DNA from: Methylomonas methanica
Lineage (GTDB): Bacteria; Pseudomonadota; Gammaproteobacteria; Methylococcales; Methylomonadaceae
Length of the DNA: 44,666 nt
Assembly: GCA_001644045.1 (NCBI GenBank)
Contig: LUUF01000062.1
Coordinates: 1 to 44,666 of the forward strand
Direction of reading: 5' to 3'
The notes under the pieces: generated by a model
The model's database searches: none
Told to the model about the DNA's origin: nothing
What the model saw: the letters and a program-made list of their open reading frames with translations, nothing else
Position numbers and translations under genes: made by a program
Shown here: positions 8,320-16,524 of the stretch, in pieces
How positions within the stretch are numbered: position 1 is the stretch's first letter
Layout: every line of letters begins with the position of its first letter

Positions 8320-9063
8320 TTTTTCTATGAGTACAACAGCCTGATTGCGACTGTCATATACCTATAATTTCGACTAGGATGGCAACAAATTTGACTATCT
8401 GAAAAACTGTCATTGGTGTAGAAGTGAAATCTAAGGGGATGCTGCCTTTTAAACTGAAAGGTAGCTTACCGCTAAATTGCTAGAATTATATGTAACAGAT
8501 ATCGATTCTTAGGATAGAAAGCAGCATAGACTAATTATTAGCAGATTTTGTATTGCATATAGACCCACCTCGATGAAAACTATATTTTTTTGGGTTCTGG
8601 GAGCAGCTAATCGGCTTTTAATATTGCCAGTTAGTGAACAAAAAGGAGACCATCTTTTTAAATAGTAACTCAAAGGCCTTATCCAAAAACGGTTACAGAA
8701 ATGATCAGACGGTGAGATGGTGGAACAAACGCAATGCCGTCTATCCCCTAACAGGCGCCGTTTTTAAAAATCTAGCCTCAATTGACAATTGTCGATTTGT
8801 TCAGTCTCCGGCTATGATTCCTGTTGGGTGCGTTGCAAGTATTTGATAATGTATGAAAAACACCTTGATGTGCAGTTTTATGCACCTTCTTTCGATTTCA
8901 TTTTTTGATTTTCCGCTATTTATTGCCTCCTTCGAATGATTGCATGGGGTGGCTCAGTGAACTGAAATGCTAAATCGTGACGAATTTAAACGGGGAGGCT
9001 CGGATGGTTACTGCTACAGATTTGTGGTGTTAGTCTTTTCACGTCTTGGAAGGAGTGTTCTTA
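8320..9063. other. Intergenic region, likely right edge of the first island
   Basis: No supported gene. A hairpin at 8441-8465 (GCTGCCTTT with AAAGGTAGC, one mismatch) may end the upstream transcript. A 70-codon frame from a GTG at 8634 has no ribosome site and no recognisable motif. The base composition shifts from AT-rich before about 9.0 kb to more GC-rich after it, so a boundary of the island probably lies here. I saw no clear terminal repeat. Confidence 0.35.
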
Positions 9064-9864
9064 ATGGACAGTTATCTGCAACAGCTACCGCAGTTATTTG
9101 TGGTTTCGACCGCTCAATGGCATGACGATCTGCAGGAGTTACACATCGATTTGCAGCCGGTATTCCAACGCCATGACCGGTTGGTTCTGACGGGCTGGGA
9201 AAGCGGGGTGGAATGGTGGATTGTTCGCGATGGGCAAATCCTTTTTCAGCCGCCGTTGTTAACCGATGACTGGCTGATTGGCGACGGTTTCGATCATCCC
9301 ATCCTTAAGCCTTGGGTCGCCACGTTCCCGCCATCGATCCTGGCGCTATTGATGCGTTATCGGGGGCAGCGGTTGACGCTGTTATCGCTGATTAGCCGCT
9401 CTCCAGCATTATGCGAGCTGTTTGAGCAACAGCCGACCTTGCTCTGGATGTTATTAAGCGTCGCCCAAGAGCAGCAATGGTCTCCGGCGCAGTTATTGGC
9501 TTACTGTCACCCATCGACATCGGATAATCAAAATCGGTCTTCATACGCATTAACGATACTGGCCGCTTGCGGATTGCCCACGACCCATACGGCCTTGGCC
9601 GTGTTAGGCAAAATTCAGAGTCCGGTGTTTTGTCAGCATGAGTTTCGACAAATACGTGCATTAATGGCTTTGGACCGGCTCGAAGTGCTCAATCAGCGTC
9701 ACACCTTGCCGATGGCGTGGATTGATCTGCTGATTAAGATCAAGGACCACCAAGATTTGGATGACTATTTGCCGGTCGTTATCCAGTGGCAGGAAGAGAA
9801 TGTCGAGGAGTTGCTAGTACGGTATTTCAAGCATTTGGAATCATTAGTAGCGCCAAGCTGTTAG
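9064..9864 (+). CDS. Uncharacterised protein resembling the N-terminal part of PcfJ-like proteins
   Basis: The ATG at 9064 is chosen because GGAAGGAG lies 8 bases before it; a TTG at 9046 is open but sits on that site. The 266-residue product is acidic and has no signal peptide. Residues about 75-175 (a helix with RYRGQRLTLLSLISRSPALCELFEQQPTLLWML, split here as described, then SYALTILAACGLPTTHTALAVLGKI) resemble the helical region that precedes the PcfJ domain in proteobacterial PcfJ-like proteins. The PcfJ domain itself is absent. PcfJ was first noted on conjugative plasmids and its role is poorly known. The gene is on its own, with 460 bp of non-coding sequence after it. The family link is from memory of pattern and is weak. 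Confidence 0.6.
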   Translation: MDSYLQQLPQLFVVSTAQWHDDLQELHIDLQPVFQRHDRLVLTGWESGVEWWIVRDGQILFQPPLLTDDWLIGDGFDHPILKPWVATFPPSILALLMRYRGQRLTLLSLISRSPALCELFEQQPTLLWMLLSVAQEQQWSPAQLLAYCHPSTSDNQNRSSYALTILAACGLPTTHTALAVLGKIQSPVFCQHEFRQIRALMALDRLEVLNQRHTLPMAWIDLLIKIKDHQDLDDYLPVVIQWQEENVEELLVRYFKHLESLVAPSC

Positions 9865-10328
9865 CACGACTTGTCGCCTCGAGCCAATATAAATCCCTAT
9901 GTAACACGATGATGACGTTCTGCTTGGGTGTGTTTCTTAAAATAAAATGGCATTTGGAAACAATGCTCATGTAGACACTATGTTAATTTTCACCAAATTG
10001 TCCTCGGAAAATAATGCTTTTCTACTGGTTAATTCCACCCACTAAAGAGCCGGATTTTAAATGTTTAAAAGTCTATATAAAAATAATAATATAGAAAGTT
10101 AAACATTAAATTTCTGTTTCTGGCAGAAACAATGCTAGATTGCTTGCATTCTAATGTGGGCCTAAAGAAATTACACTTCTTATCGTTTATTCACCGGAAC
10201 ATACTTGATGTATACTTGAACTTAAATTGCTGTATACGATTTAAAATCGCCTGTCACTTTGCATCTCTATTAGCCTAGTGTAGGGTAAATTAAAAGCGCC
10301 ATTAACCATTATCACCAAACATACAGAT
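9865..10328. other. Intergenic region upstream of the H-NS-family gene
   Basis: No gene is supported. An inverted repeat GTTTCTG-G-CAGAAAC at 10116-10130 and another, TCTATAT/ATATAGA, at 10072-10095 lie about 200-250 bp upstream of the H-NS-family start. Both are AT-rich and could be operator sites. A 62-codon frame overlapping the end of the previous gene is probably a shadow. Confidence 0.35.
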
Positions 10329-10649
10329 ATGATTGATCTCGATACCAAAAGCCCAGAAGAACTAACCGCCATCATTGCCCAAGCGCAAGCCCAATTAGCG
10401 GCAAATCAAAATAGTAAGCGTAAAGACACCATCGCCCAGATAAAAGAACTGGCTGCATCCATAGGTGTGACCGTGCAAATTCTCGAAGGCGATAAAAAAT
10501 CTTCTAAGCGTTCAGCTCCATCTGTATCGGCAAGATACCGCAATCCCAATGGTCCAGAAACGTGGACAGGACGCGGTCTGGCACCCAAATGGATGAAAGC
10601 CTTACTAAGTGAAGGTCGTAGCAAAGATGAATTCTTAATCAACAACTAA
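10329..10649 (+). CDS. H-NS-family nucleoid-associated protein
   Basis: This 106-residue protein has an N-terminal coiled-coil-like part (SPEELTAIIAQAQAQL) for oligomerisation, a basic linker and the C-terminal DNA-binding signature YRNPNGPETWTGRGLAPKWM (about residues 71-90). This matches the W-x-G-R-G-x-x-P-x-W core of the H-NS AT-hook-like loop. Proteins of this kind bind AT-rich, often foreign, DNA and silence it, which suits the AT-rich islands on both sides. Length is slightly below enterobacterial H-NS (137) and typical for shorter proteobacterial versions. No strong ribosome site is seen. A hairpin follows the gene. Confidence 0.92.
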   Translation: MIDLDTKSPEELTAIIAQAQAQLAANQNSKRKDTIAQIKELAASIGVTVQILEGDKKSSKRSAPSVSARYRNPNGPETWTGRGLAPKWMKALLSEGRSKDEFLINN

Positions 10650-10663
10650 ACTACCCCCTCGAT

Positions 10664-10696
10664 GAAGCGTGAATCGTCGGTTGATATTCACGCTTC
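10664..10696 (+). terminator. Hairpin after the H-NS-family gene
   Basis: GAAGCGTGAAT (10664-10674) pairs perfectly with ATTCACGCTTC (10686-10696), an 11-bp stem with an 11-nt loop, 15 bp past the stop. No T-tract follows, so it may act as an RNA-stabilising or attenuating structure instead. Confidence 0.5.
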
Positions 10697-10772
10697 TGCA
10701 TTGCCTGATTGTTGAAGGCCAATCAGCGCCCCTCATTTCATCTGAAAGTCATTATTGACTTGCGCACGTAAA

Positions 10773-12002
10773 ATGACAATGACCAAAACTGACCGCATTG
10801 CGGTATTTGTTGACGCCGAAAATGTTACCAATTGGATCAAGCATGATGGCATTTCATTATTGATCAGCGAACTACAACAAATCGGACAGATCATTATTCG
10901 GCGGGCCTATGGGGTTTGGAGTCGCCCTGCGTTAGCAATGCACCAATCGGCAATTAACCAGCATGGGTTTGAATTGATCCATTGCTACCATCCGGTTACT
11001 GGTAAGAACACTGCCGACATCCAGATGACGGTTGATGTGATTGAATGTGCCTGGCAATTACCCAACATCAACTATTTTGTACTGGTGACCGGTGATTCAG
11101 ATTTTACACCGGTGTTTCGGCGCTTACGGGAAATGGATAAAGAGGTTATTGGTGTAGGACAGCACTCAACTCTGAGTGAATGCGTCAAAACTTCTTGCAG
11201 TCGATTCATCTATACCGACGAAGTGATAGATACGTTAACTGTCCCTAACGCTGCAGTTGCAAAACCCGCTGTCGTCAACTCGAAAGTGACTGACACCACC
11301 AAGCCTTCGCTAACGCAGTCCCAAGCAGTTTCGATGGTCACTGCTCAATTAAAATCTGCGGCTGAACCTATCAATATCTGCCAGATTAAAAATACCCTTA
11401 AGCAGAAAGCCCGAGACTTTGATGAAGGGCATTACGGTTTTAAAAATTTTACCGATTTTGTAAAAACCATTGAAGGGGTTCAGTTGACGAAAAAGGGTAC
11501 GATTAACTTTGCACAGTTAGCTGATAATCTGAAAACCACTGAGCCAAAGATTACCAATCCGTCATTGGCGGAAACGTATAAAAACTTGCTGAAAAAGCAC
11601 AATGCTTTTCCTGATAACGCTGATATTCTCAAGACAATTTATACACATGCCGTTGCAGTAAAGGACGTCCATTCTGATTCCGCCGCACTAAGAGAGGCCA
11701 TCTTTGCCATCTGTCATCAAGTAGATTCCAGCATCACGAAAACGACAATCAATAAAGCCTTTTCATTATTTATCAGAATGGATTTAGTTCATACCGAAAA
11801 GGCTAAAGGCGGTATTGATGCAGTACGGGTTAGGAAGATTGCGCTCAAGGATTTTTTATTAAAGTCGGATAAATTGGTGATTGCAAAATTGCTAGAGCTA
11901 AAAAAGGCGAATGCCTTGGAATTGAAGTCCAAGGAAATAAAGAAAATTACTCTCTCGGCCATCAGCAAGGACACAATCAAGAAGCTAATAGGTGAAAAAT
12001 AA
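10773..12002 (+). CDS. NYN-domain (PIN-like) putative ribonuclease with LOTUS/OST-HTH-like C-terminal part
   Basis: The N-terminal 150 residues form a NYN domain. VFVDAENV carries D14 and N17, KNTADIQM carries D82 and VTGDSDFTPV carries D108 and D110. These acidic residues form the metal site of LabA/DUF88-type PIN-like nucleases. Residues about 182-250 (SQAVSMVTAQLK ... GHYGFKNFTDFVKTIEGVQL) match the OST-HTH/LOTUS fold, which binds RNA, and a second winged-helix-like region follows near 270-370. NYN-LOTUS fusions are presumed RNA-processing enzymes. ATGs at 10773 and 10779 are both possible; neither has a good ribosome site. The gene converges with yccF. Confidence 0.88.
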   Translation: MTMTKTDRIAVFVDAENVTNWIKHDGISLLISELQQIGQIIIRRAYGVWSRPALAMHQSAINQHGFELIHCYHPVTGKNTADIQMTVDVIECAWQLPNINYFVLVTGDSDFTPVFRRLREMDKEVIGVGQHSTLSECVKTSCSRFIYTDEVIDTLTVPNAAVAKPAVVNSKVTDTTKPSLTQSQAVSMVTAQLKSAAEPINICQIKNTLKQKARDFDEGHYGFKNFTDFVKTIEGVQLTKKGTINFAQLADNLKTTEPKITNPSLAETYKNLLKKHNAFPDNADILKTIYTHAVAVKDVHSDSAALREAIFAICHQVDSSITKTTINKAFSLFIRMDLVHTEKAKGGIDAVRVRKIALKDFLLKSDKLVIAKLLELKKANALELKSKEIKKITLSAISKDTIKKLIGEK

Positions 12003-12129
12003 CCCAGTGACTCATATTTTGAGATACGAGGAATGCGCGAAACAAGCGGAAAACGCACCACACCGCTCTACAGCGATTGCTCAGTGAATAAAGTAGCGGT
12101 CGGCAAGCTATAGAGTTCTGGGAGCACAA

Positions 12130-12588
12130 CTAACGACGACGCTTATCATCTACCCAACTCTCAGCATTTGCGCGTCGTGCAGCATCAGCAACTTCTGTCG
12201 TCACGATTGTTTGCCCAATGGGTGCAAGCGCAATCACTGCGAGCTTGAGATGCTGAATACCAAAAGGAATGCCGATGATCGTAGAAAAATTGATGACAGC
12301 GGAAATGATGTGACCAATTGCTAACCATAAGCCAGCAAATACAAACCAAATCAGGTTGCCGATAAATCCAAATGCGCCTGTGCCAATGTCATCGTGTTGA
12401 TTCAATTCGCGACGACTGATTGCTTCCTGACCAAACGGAAAAAATGAAAACTGTCCTATGATAAAACACGCTTTGGCCCAAGGGATGCCAATAATGGTCA
12501 AAAACGCTACGATACCAGCGAACCACCAAGCGAGCCCCATAAACGCGCCGCCTAATATGAACCAGAAGAAGTTACCGATTGTTCTCAT
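12130..12588 (-). CDS. yccF: YccF-family inner-membrane protein
   Basis: This 152-residue protein has two repeated halves, each with the pattern hydrophobic helix then TIIGIPWAK or TIIGIPFGIQ (about residues 31-39 and 104-113). This doubled IGIP motif is the mark of the YccF/DUF307 domain. Four hydrophobic segments are seen at roughly 5-25, 28-46, 76-95 and 98-120. The function of YccF is unknown; it is a small integral inner-membrane protein. It starts at an ATG at 12588 and faces the NYN-LOTUS gene. Confidence 0.92.
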   Translation of the reverse strand: MRTIGNFFWFILGGAFMGLAWWFAGIVAFLTIIGIPWAKACFIIGQFSFFPFGQEAISRRELNQHDDIGTGAFGFIGNLIWFVFAGLWLAIGHIISAVINFSTIIGIPFGIQHLKLAVIALAPIGQTIVTTEVADAARRANAESWVDDKRRR

Positions 12589-12846
12589 GCCTGTAGCTCA
12601 CTGATGTAATAACCTGGGTTTAATCTTACATTGCAATGCGCTATTTTGGGAGGTATTGACGTTGACTGCCTGGGAACGACCCGTTGCTGTCTATCGCCTA
12701 ACATGCTTCAATGGCGGCAATTAGATCATAACCAGCCATAACTAACTGACACCGATGATATACAGAAGAAAAGATTCTCCGCTAATCAACAAATTAGCAT
12801 GTCAAAGGGAGTTTTTAGGTAGGTATACTGTTAACAGCTTAATAAC

Positions 12847-13533
12847 TTGTTGGGCATTTGGCTTGAGAAATTCGATGAGGATTATAAGCGTATGAGATTT
12901 CGTATCCCGGCTTGGGAGAGCTTGCGCCGAATTGGCCAATCGAAGGCGATGAGCCTGACAATTCTTGTTCCATTTTTAGGCTACATGATTCTATTCAATG
13001 AACAATTAGTTCATTTTTTTCAACTTTCGGTGCAATTGGTGCCAGAATCAGTGGATGTCGGACGGGTATCTCAAGCCACCAAGATTCGGCTCTATTATTT
13101 TTATTTCGGACTCACATTCTTGGGTATCGGCTCACTTCTGTACCAGCTCTTTTGTCCGTCGCTAATAAAGGAACATGGCTCTGACCGCCAGTTCGTCAGA
13201 GATGAAGTTCAATTGATGACTGTTCGAAGAGCGAGAAACATCATTAGATACCTTTGTTCTAGGGATAATATCCATCTCCAATCTTTAGGTGAAATAGAGA
13301 GTCGTATAGAAGAAGTTGCGAAAATGGGCGGAAAGCTCGAAGAGGCAAAGGCAATGGAGCGTCCTGCCACAGATCTTATGCTGATGCAATGGCAGAGTGA
13401 AAATTGGCAAGCTTTAATTGCAAGAATGGGAGTTTTTATTTTTTATATAGCTGGGTTTGCAGTATTGAGCATTCCGTCTGTGCAAATGTTCATCAAAGTT
13501 CTTGCCGCGTTTATAAATGGCCTGCAGGAATGA
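12847..13533 (+). CDS. Three-helix membrane protein, cassette-borne, function unknown
   Basis: This 228-residue protein has hydrophobic segments at about 34-53, 80-102 and 194-216, with a long charged cytosolic stretch between the second and third (about 105-190) rich in Arg and Glu. I do not recognise a domain name. The TTG at 12847 falls exactly on the candidate cassette junction. A later ATG at 12892 would give a shorter protein beginning MRFRIPAWESLRRI. The conserved-looking sequence before that ATG favours the longer form. An attC-like site follows directly after the stop, as expected of an integron gene cassette. Confidence 0.7.
   Translation: MLGIWLEKFDEDYKRMRFRIPAWESLRRIGQSKAMSLTILVPFLGYMILFNEQLVHFFQLSVQLVPESVDVGRVSQATKIRLYYFYFGLTFLGIGSLLYQLFCPSLIKEHGSDRQFVRDEVQLMTVRRARNIIRYLCSRDNIHLQSLGEIESRIEEVAKMGGKLEEAKAMERPATDLMLMQWQSENWQALIARMGVFIFYIAGFAVLSIPSVQMFIKVLAAFINGLQE
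12849..12855 (+). other. Candidate integron cassette junction (GTTRRRY)
   Basis: AACTTGTTGGGC contains GTTGGGC, which fits the GTTRRRY core at which integron integrases join cassettes. It stands immediately before the first of several same-strand genes followed by attC-like sites. A 7-base match alone is weak; its placement is the support. Confidence 0.3.
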
Positions 13534-13536
13534 TCG

Positions 13537-13605
13537 GCCCAACCCAACGCTCAAGCCGACCCACTTCCGCTATGCTACAGCGGTCGACTTAGCTTTACGT
13601 TAGTC
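13537..13605 (+). repeat. attC-like recombination site A
   Basis: GCCCAAC at 13537-13543 fits the R'' core RYYYAAC, and GTTAGTC at 13599-13605 is one base off the R' core GTTRRRY. Between them CAAGCCGACC pairs imperfectly with GGTCGACTTAG, and CCGCT/AGCGG forms the central hairpin, giving the folded single-strand shape with extrahelical bases used by IntI. The 69-bp length lies in the known range. It begins four bases after the stop of the preceding gene. Confidence 0.6.
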
Positions 13606-13639
13606 ATACGGTTTACGAACTTACTAAATAGAACTTGGG

Positions 13640-14449
13640 ATGATACAAGATAGCGGAAGAGAAAAGCTGTCAGACAAAAAATTTGATTCCCCTGTAAACA
13701 AGGAGAAGTTCATTAATAAATTGTTTGAGCGGTTAGTAGCGTTGAAAGTTGAGTTCAAAAATGTGGACTTTCGCTACTGTATTTTTGATGCTGTTTATAT
13801 AAGGAACTGTATCTTTGAGGATTGTGACTTTACTGGGTGTAGGTTCGTGAATTGCAATCTCGCGGGATCAAGCTTCAATGGTTGCAAATTTGATTATGCT
13901 ACTTTTGATAAAACGCATATTGATAACGATATTCTCGATGTTGGCTGTCCTGGTCCCGAGAATTTAAAACTTAAATTTGCACGCTCATTACGATTAAATT
14001 ATCAGCAAATTGGCGATGCCAAATCTGCAAACAAAGCAATAAATATTGAACTGCAAGCAACTGAAGACCATCTTCACAAAGCTTGGAAGTCCAAAGAGTC
14101 TTATTATCGAAAAAAATATAAAGGCATTAATCGACTCAAGGTATTTGGTGAGTGGGTAGAATTTAAACTATTGGATTTAATCTGGGGAAACGGGGAGTCT
14201 ACGTGGAAGCTGTGTAGAGCAGTTCTGATGGTTTTACTCATCATTACCGGAGTTCATGCTATTGGTTTTGGTGATCCAACGTTAGTTAAATCGTATTTCG
14301 AAGCATTGTTGATTTCACCACAAGTATTCCTAGGAATACTGGAACCTTCCGCATATCCAAAGCTGTATTTGACCGCAATTTTACTGGTTAGATTGATTAT
14401 GTTTGGTTTCTTCATGTCTATTATCATCAAACGTTTTAATAGGCGGTAA
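13640..14449 (+). CDS. Pentapeptide-repeat membrane protein
   Basis: Residues about 35-90 carry tandem pentapeptides of the A(D/N)LXX type with Phe or Leu at the centre (for example CIFED, CDFTG, CRFVN, CNLAG, SSFNG, CKFDY). These build a right-handed quadrilateral beta helix. A basic linker follows, then two hydrophobic segments at about 193-209 and 240-262. Pentapeptide proteins with C-terminal membrane helices often resemble ion-channel-like modules, but no selectivity motif is visible. The gene starts 35 bp after attC-like site A and is followed at 2 bp by the nucleotidyltransferase gene. Confidence 0.8.
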   Translation: MIQDSGREKLSDKKFDSPVNKEKFINKLFERLVALKVEFKNVDFRYCIFDAVYIRNCIFEDCDFTGCRFVNCNLAGSSFNGCKFDYATFDKTHIDNDILDVGCPGPENLKLKFARSLRLNYQQIGDAKSANKAINIELQATEDHLHKAWKSKESYYRKKYKGINRLKVFGEWVEFKLLDLIWGNGESTWKLCRAVLMVLLIITGVHAIGFGDPTLVKSYFEALLISPQVFLGILEPSAYPKLYLTAILLVRLIMFGFFMSIIIKRFNRR

Positions 14450-14451
14450 GT

Positions 14452-15093
14452 ATGCATATCTATGCCTTTGGATCAATTTGCCGGGGGGAAGTCGATTTGT
14501 TTTCAGACATTGACATGCTTGCTATTGTGAATGGCCGTGATGATAGGTTTAGCCCAAAAGATTACTCCATTTATTCTTATACGCGAATCGGTGAGCTTTG
14601 GGAGCAAGGGAACCCATTTGCTTGGCACCTCTTTTTGGAGTCCAAGCTAATCTATTCATCAGATAACTCTGACTACTTGCGTAGTATTGGTGAGCCAAGC
14701 GCCTATAAATCAGGTCTAGCTGATTGCAACAAGTTTCGTGAAATATTTTTATCAGCCAAAAAATCGATTGAGGGATCAGTTCTAACCGAAGTATTTGATT
14801 TGTCATCGGTATTTTTAGCGATAAGAAACTTTGCAACATGTTACTCGTTACACATTGATGTAAAACCTGACTTTTCGCGAAATTCGGCTCGCAATTTAGG
14901 TGTGCATAGCATACCTATTGATAATTCTACATATGAACTACTTGAGAGAGCTAGAGTTCTTTCTATAAGAGGCGTGGGTGAGATTCTAAGTTCTTATGAT
15001 GTAGGCAAAGCGAAAATGGCATTAAATAAAATCGAATCTTGGATGAATGAAAAGATAAGCACAATTACAAGTGATGGTTATGAGCGAATTTAA
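14452..15093 (+). CDS. MNT-type nucleotidyltransferase
   Basis: The first 25 residues hold the nucleotidyltransferase signature: G7-S8, R11-G12 and S18-D19-I-D21 (FGSICRGEVDLFSDIDML), with two metal-binding Asp. The remaining 190 residues are mainly helical and could include a HEPN-like fold, with RN at residues about 125-126 in the stretch FLAIRNFA. Such enzymes add nucleotides to proteins, tRNA or small molecules, for example in MNT-HEPN toxin-antitoxin pairs or aminoglycoside adenylylation. The substrate cannot be told. The start lies 2 bp after the pentapeptide gene stop, and its end overlaps the next small gene, so the three are probably co-transcribed in one cassette. Confidence 0.8.
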   Translation: MHIYAFGSICRGEVDLFSDIDMLAIVNGRDDRFSPKDYSIYSYTRIGELWEQGNPFAWHLFLESKLIYSSDNSDYLRSIGEPSAYKSGLADCNKFREIFLSAKKSIEGSVLTEVFDLSSVFLAIRNFATCYSLHIDVKPDFSRNSARNLGVHSIPIDNSTYELLERARVLSIRGVGEILSSYDVGKAKMALNKIESWMNEKISTITSDGYERI

Positions 15094-15397
15094 CAACAGA
15101 ATAATAGCGCAGAGGAATGCGCTAACAATTGTAAACGGATCAGGGTTGTTCTTTGAGCCATTGTTGAGTTTGACAGAAAAAGCTATTGATCGGTGGTCTA
15201 GAAATAACAGGATTGATTCTCGCGATCTGTTGGTCGTATTACTAAAATCAATGTCAGGCACTTTGTTTTTTTTGGCAAATAAGAGCCAAGAACAAGTGAC
15301 CGAAGACTACAAAGCTCTTTCCGAGAAGGTGGACAATCAAACGTCAGAATTAAGGCTTGAAGTGGCTAACAAGGCATTGCAGCGGACAAGCCGCTGA
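15080..15397 (+). CDS. Small helical protein ending in attC-encoded tail
   Basis: This protein of about 105 residues starts at 15080 (MSEFNNRIIAQRN) and overlaps the end of the nucleotidyltransferase gene by 14 bp. It is helical, with a coiled-coil-like C-terminal half, and no known family is recognised. It ends in ALQRTSR, which is typical of cassette proteins whose 3' end reads into the attC site. Partnership with the nucleotidyltransferase is suggested by the overlap but is not shown. Confidence 0.65.
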   Translation: MSEFNNRIIAQRNALTIVNGSGLFFEPLLSLTEKAIDRWSRNNRIDSRDLLVVLLKSMSGTLFFLANKSQEQVTEDYKALSEKVDNQTSELRLEVANKALQRTSR

Positions 15398-15410
15398 ATG
15401 CGGCGTTAAA
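15365..15410 (+). repeat. attC-like recombination site B
   Basis: CTAAC at 15366-15370 and GTTA at 15405-15408 are the outer cores. Between them GCATT-G-CAGCGG pairs with CCGCTG-AATGC, leaving one bulged G, the extrahelical base that attC sites use to select the bottom strand. The terminal loop is only five bases, so the site is shorter than usual and may have lost its variable centre. It lies at the end of the three-gene cassette. Confidence 0.6.
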
Positions 15411-15558
15411 AGAGCAGTTTCTGATACAAACCGGACATTCAGAAATCAACACCGAAGGTCGGAAAGTGGCCGTAGTTGCTCTGCCAGACGAGGTGAAGCA
15501 TTTAGCCTGTAGGTTGACTGCTCTCGGGTTTCGCCTAACCGACGCTAACGATTTGTAA
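15405..15558 (+). pseudogene. Fragment of an unknown gene after attC-like site B
   Basis: An open frame begins inside attC-like site B and reads about 50 residues (EQFLIQTGHSEINTEGRKVA then VVALPDEVKHLACRLTALGF) to a stop at 15556-15558. No ATG is present; GTG codons occur inside. It looks like the 3' end of a gene whose 5' part was lost when a cassette boundary formed. The family is not recognised. Confidence 0.35.
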
Positions 15559-15562
15559 CCGC

Positions 15563-15868
15563 TTATTTCTTGCGCTTTTCAATCAGGCTGTTACGTTGTT
15601 CTAACCACAAAACGCTTGCCGCCTGTTCGGTAATGCTGCCGTCATGTACCAATTGGCATAAGCCTAAATAATTCGCGTAAAGGTTGATGATGCCTTCATC
15701 ATCGGGGTAGTGTTTAAATAGGTCTCGCTGCATTTGGTCACTCGCTGAATTGCAGAATTCGCCTGGGACCGGAAGAAAATCAAATTTGTCACCATCCCCT
15801 ATGGCTGCAAGGCCTGTTGTTGCAAACAGCAATAGGGTCGTAAATAAAACTTCTCTAACAGTCATCAT
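15563..15868 (-). CDS. Small exported protein, function unknown
   Basis: This 101-residue protein opens with a clear signal peptide (basic start MMTVREV, hydrophobic core LFTTLLLFATTGLA, likely cleavage near residue 22). The mature part has two Cys (about 38 and 71), possibly a disulfide in the periplasm. It ends in a charged EKRKK tail. No family is recognised. It is followed upstream on the same strand by the IHF/HU gene 48 bp away. Confidence 0.6.
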   Translation of the reverse strand: MMTVREVLFTTLLLFATTGLAAIGDGDKFDFLPVPGEFCNSASDQMQRDLFKHYPDDEGIINLYANYLGLCQLVHDGSITEQAASVLWLEQRNSLIEKRKK

Positions 15869-15916
15869 TAACTCCGATGTTATGCGATTACCGCTAAGTC
15901 CATCTGCTAGTAACGT

Positions 15917-16219
15917 TTAGCGCATTGTCGTAGTAAGTCGCGAGGCATCCACTTTCTGGCGCAGGTCGAGACCTGGCTTGAAATTTAGTGCTGCTCGTTG
16001 CGGAATGCTGACCATCTCCCCGGTTTTGGGATTACGCCCGGTGCGTGGATCACGTCGAACCATTGAAAATCCACCGAAGCCAGGAATTTCAATCCTTTCG
16101 CCATTGGCTAAAGTGGTCGTCAATACATCCAAAATATTGTTAATCGCTAGCTCGACATCTGTTTGCAGCAGATGGGGTTGCTTATTGGAAATGGCGGCAA
16201 TCAGTTCGGATTTGGTCAT
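15917..16219 (-). CDS. IHF-beta/HU-family DNA-binding protein
   Basis: This 100-residue protein begins MTKSELIAAIS and has the DNA-bending arm motif RRDPRTGRNPKTGE (about residues 54-67) with the intercalating Pro inside RNP. GFGGFSM precedes it. Sequence and N-terminus are closest to the beta subunit of integration host factor, which bends DNA for recombination and transcription. The tail (VDASRLTTTMR) is longer and unlike core IhfB, so this is probably an accessory paralogue. It lies next to cassettes and recombinases that could use such bending. Confidence 0.9.
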   Translation of the reverse strand: MTKSELIAAISNKQPHLLQTDVELAINNILDVLTTTLANGERIEIPGFGGFSMVRRDPRTGRNPKTGEMVSIPQRAALNFKPGLDLRQKVDASRLTTTMR

Positions 16220-16323
16220 GGTAGGTCGTTAGTGAACTAGGGCAGTAACGGCGTAAGTCATTCAGTATAGACAGCTAGCCGCAACACTCAATAGCCTCTA
16301 CAGCTAATTACTGTAACCCTAGT

Positions 16324-16500
16324 GTACTGGACGGCATCCAATGGGAATTGGAAATTGTCTATGGCAAACAGAAGATAAAATCGTTCGGTAGCAATTGGTA
16401 TCCAGGCTCCACTGATTACGACGATTTAAATGAAACGGCTGAATTTAAAGCGGTAAAACACGCCCTGAGTTTATTGCTGGGTGGAGTAAGAATTGCTTGA
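16324..16500 (+). pseudogene. 3' fragment of an unknown gene
   Basis: An open frame of 58 residues (LDGIQWELEIVYGKQKIKSF then SNWYPGSTDYDDLNETAEFK) ends at a TGA at 16498-16500. It has no ATG, and a stop lies about 60 bp before the readable part. The sequence reads like the end of a small beta-rich protein. It probably is a gene remnant left next to umuC. Confidence 0.35.
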
Positions 16501-16524
16501 TCGCTGTTGTTGCAGCGCTAAAAA

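Noticed and set aside
8634..8846. GTG-started frame of 70 codons
   Set aside because: No ribosome site, odd composition, isolated in a long non-coding region.
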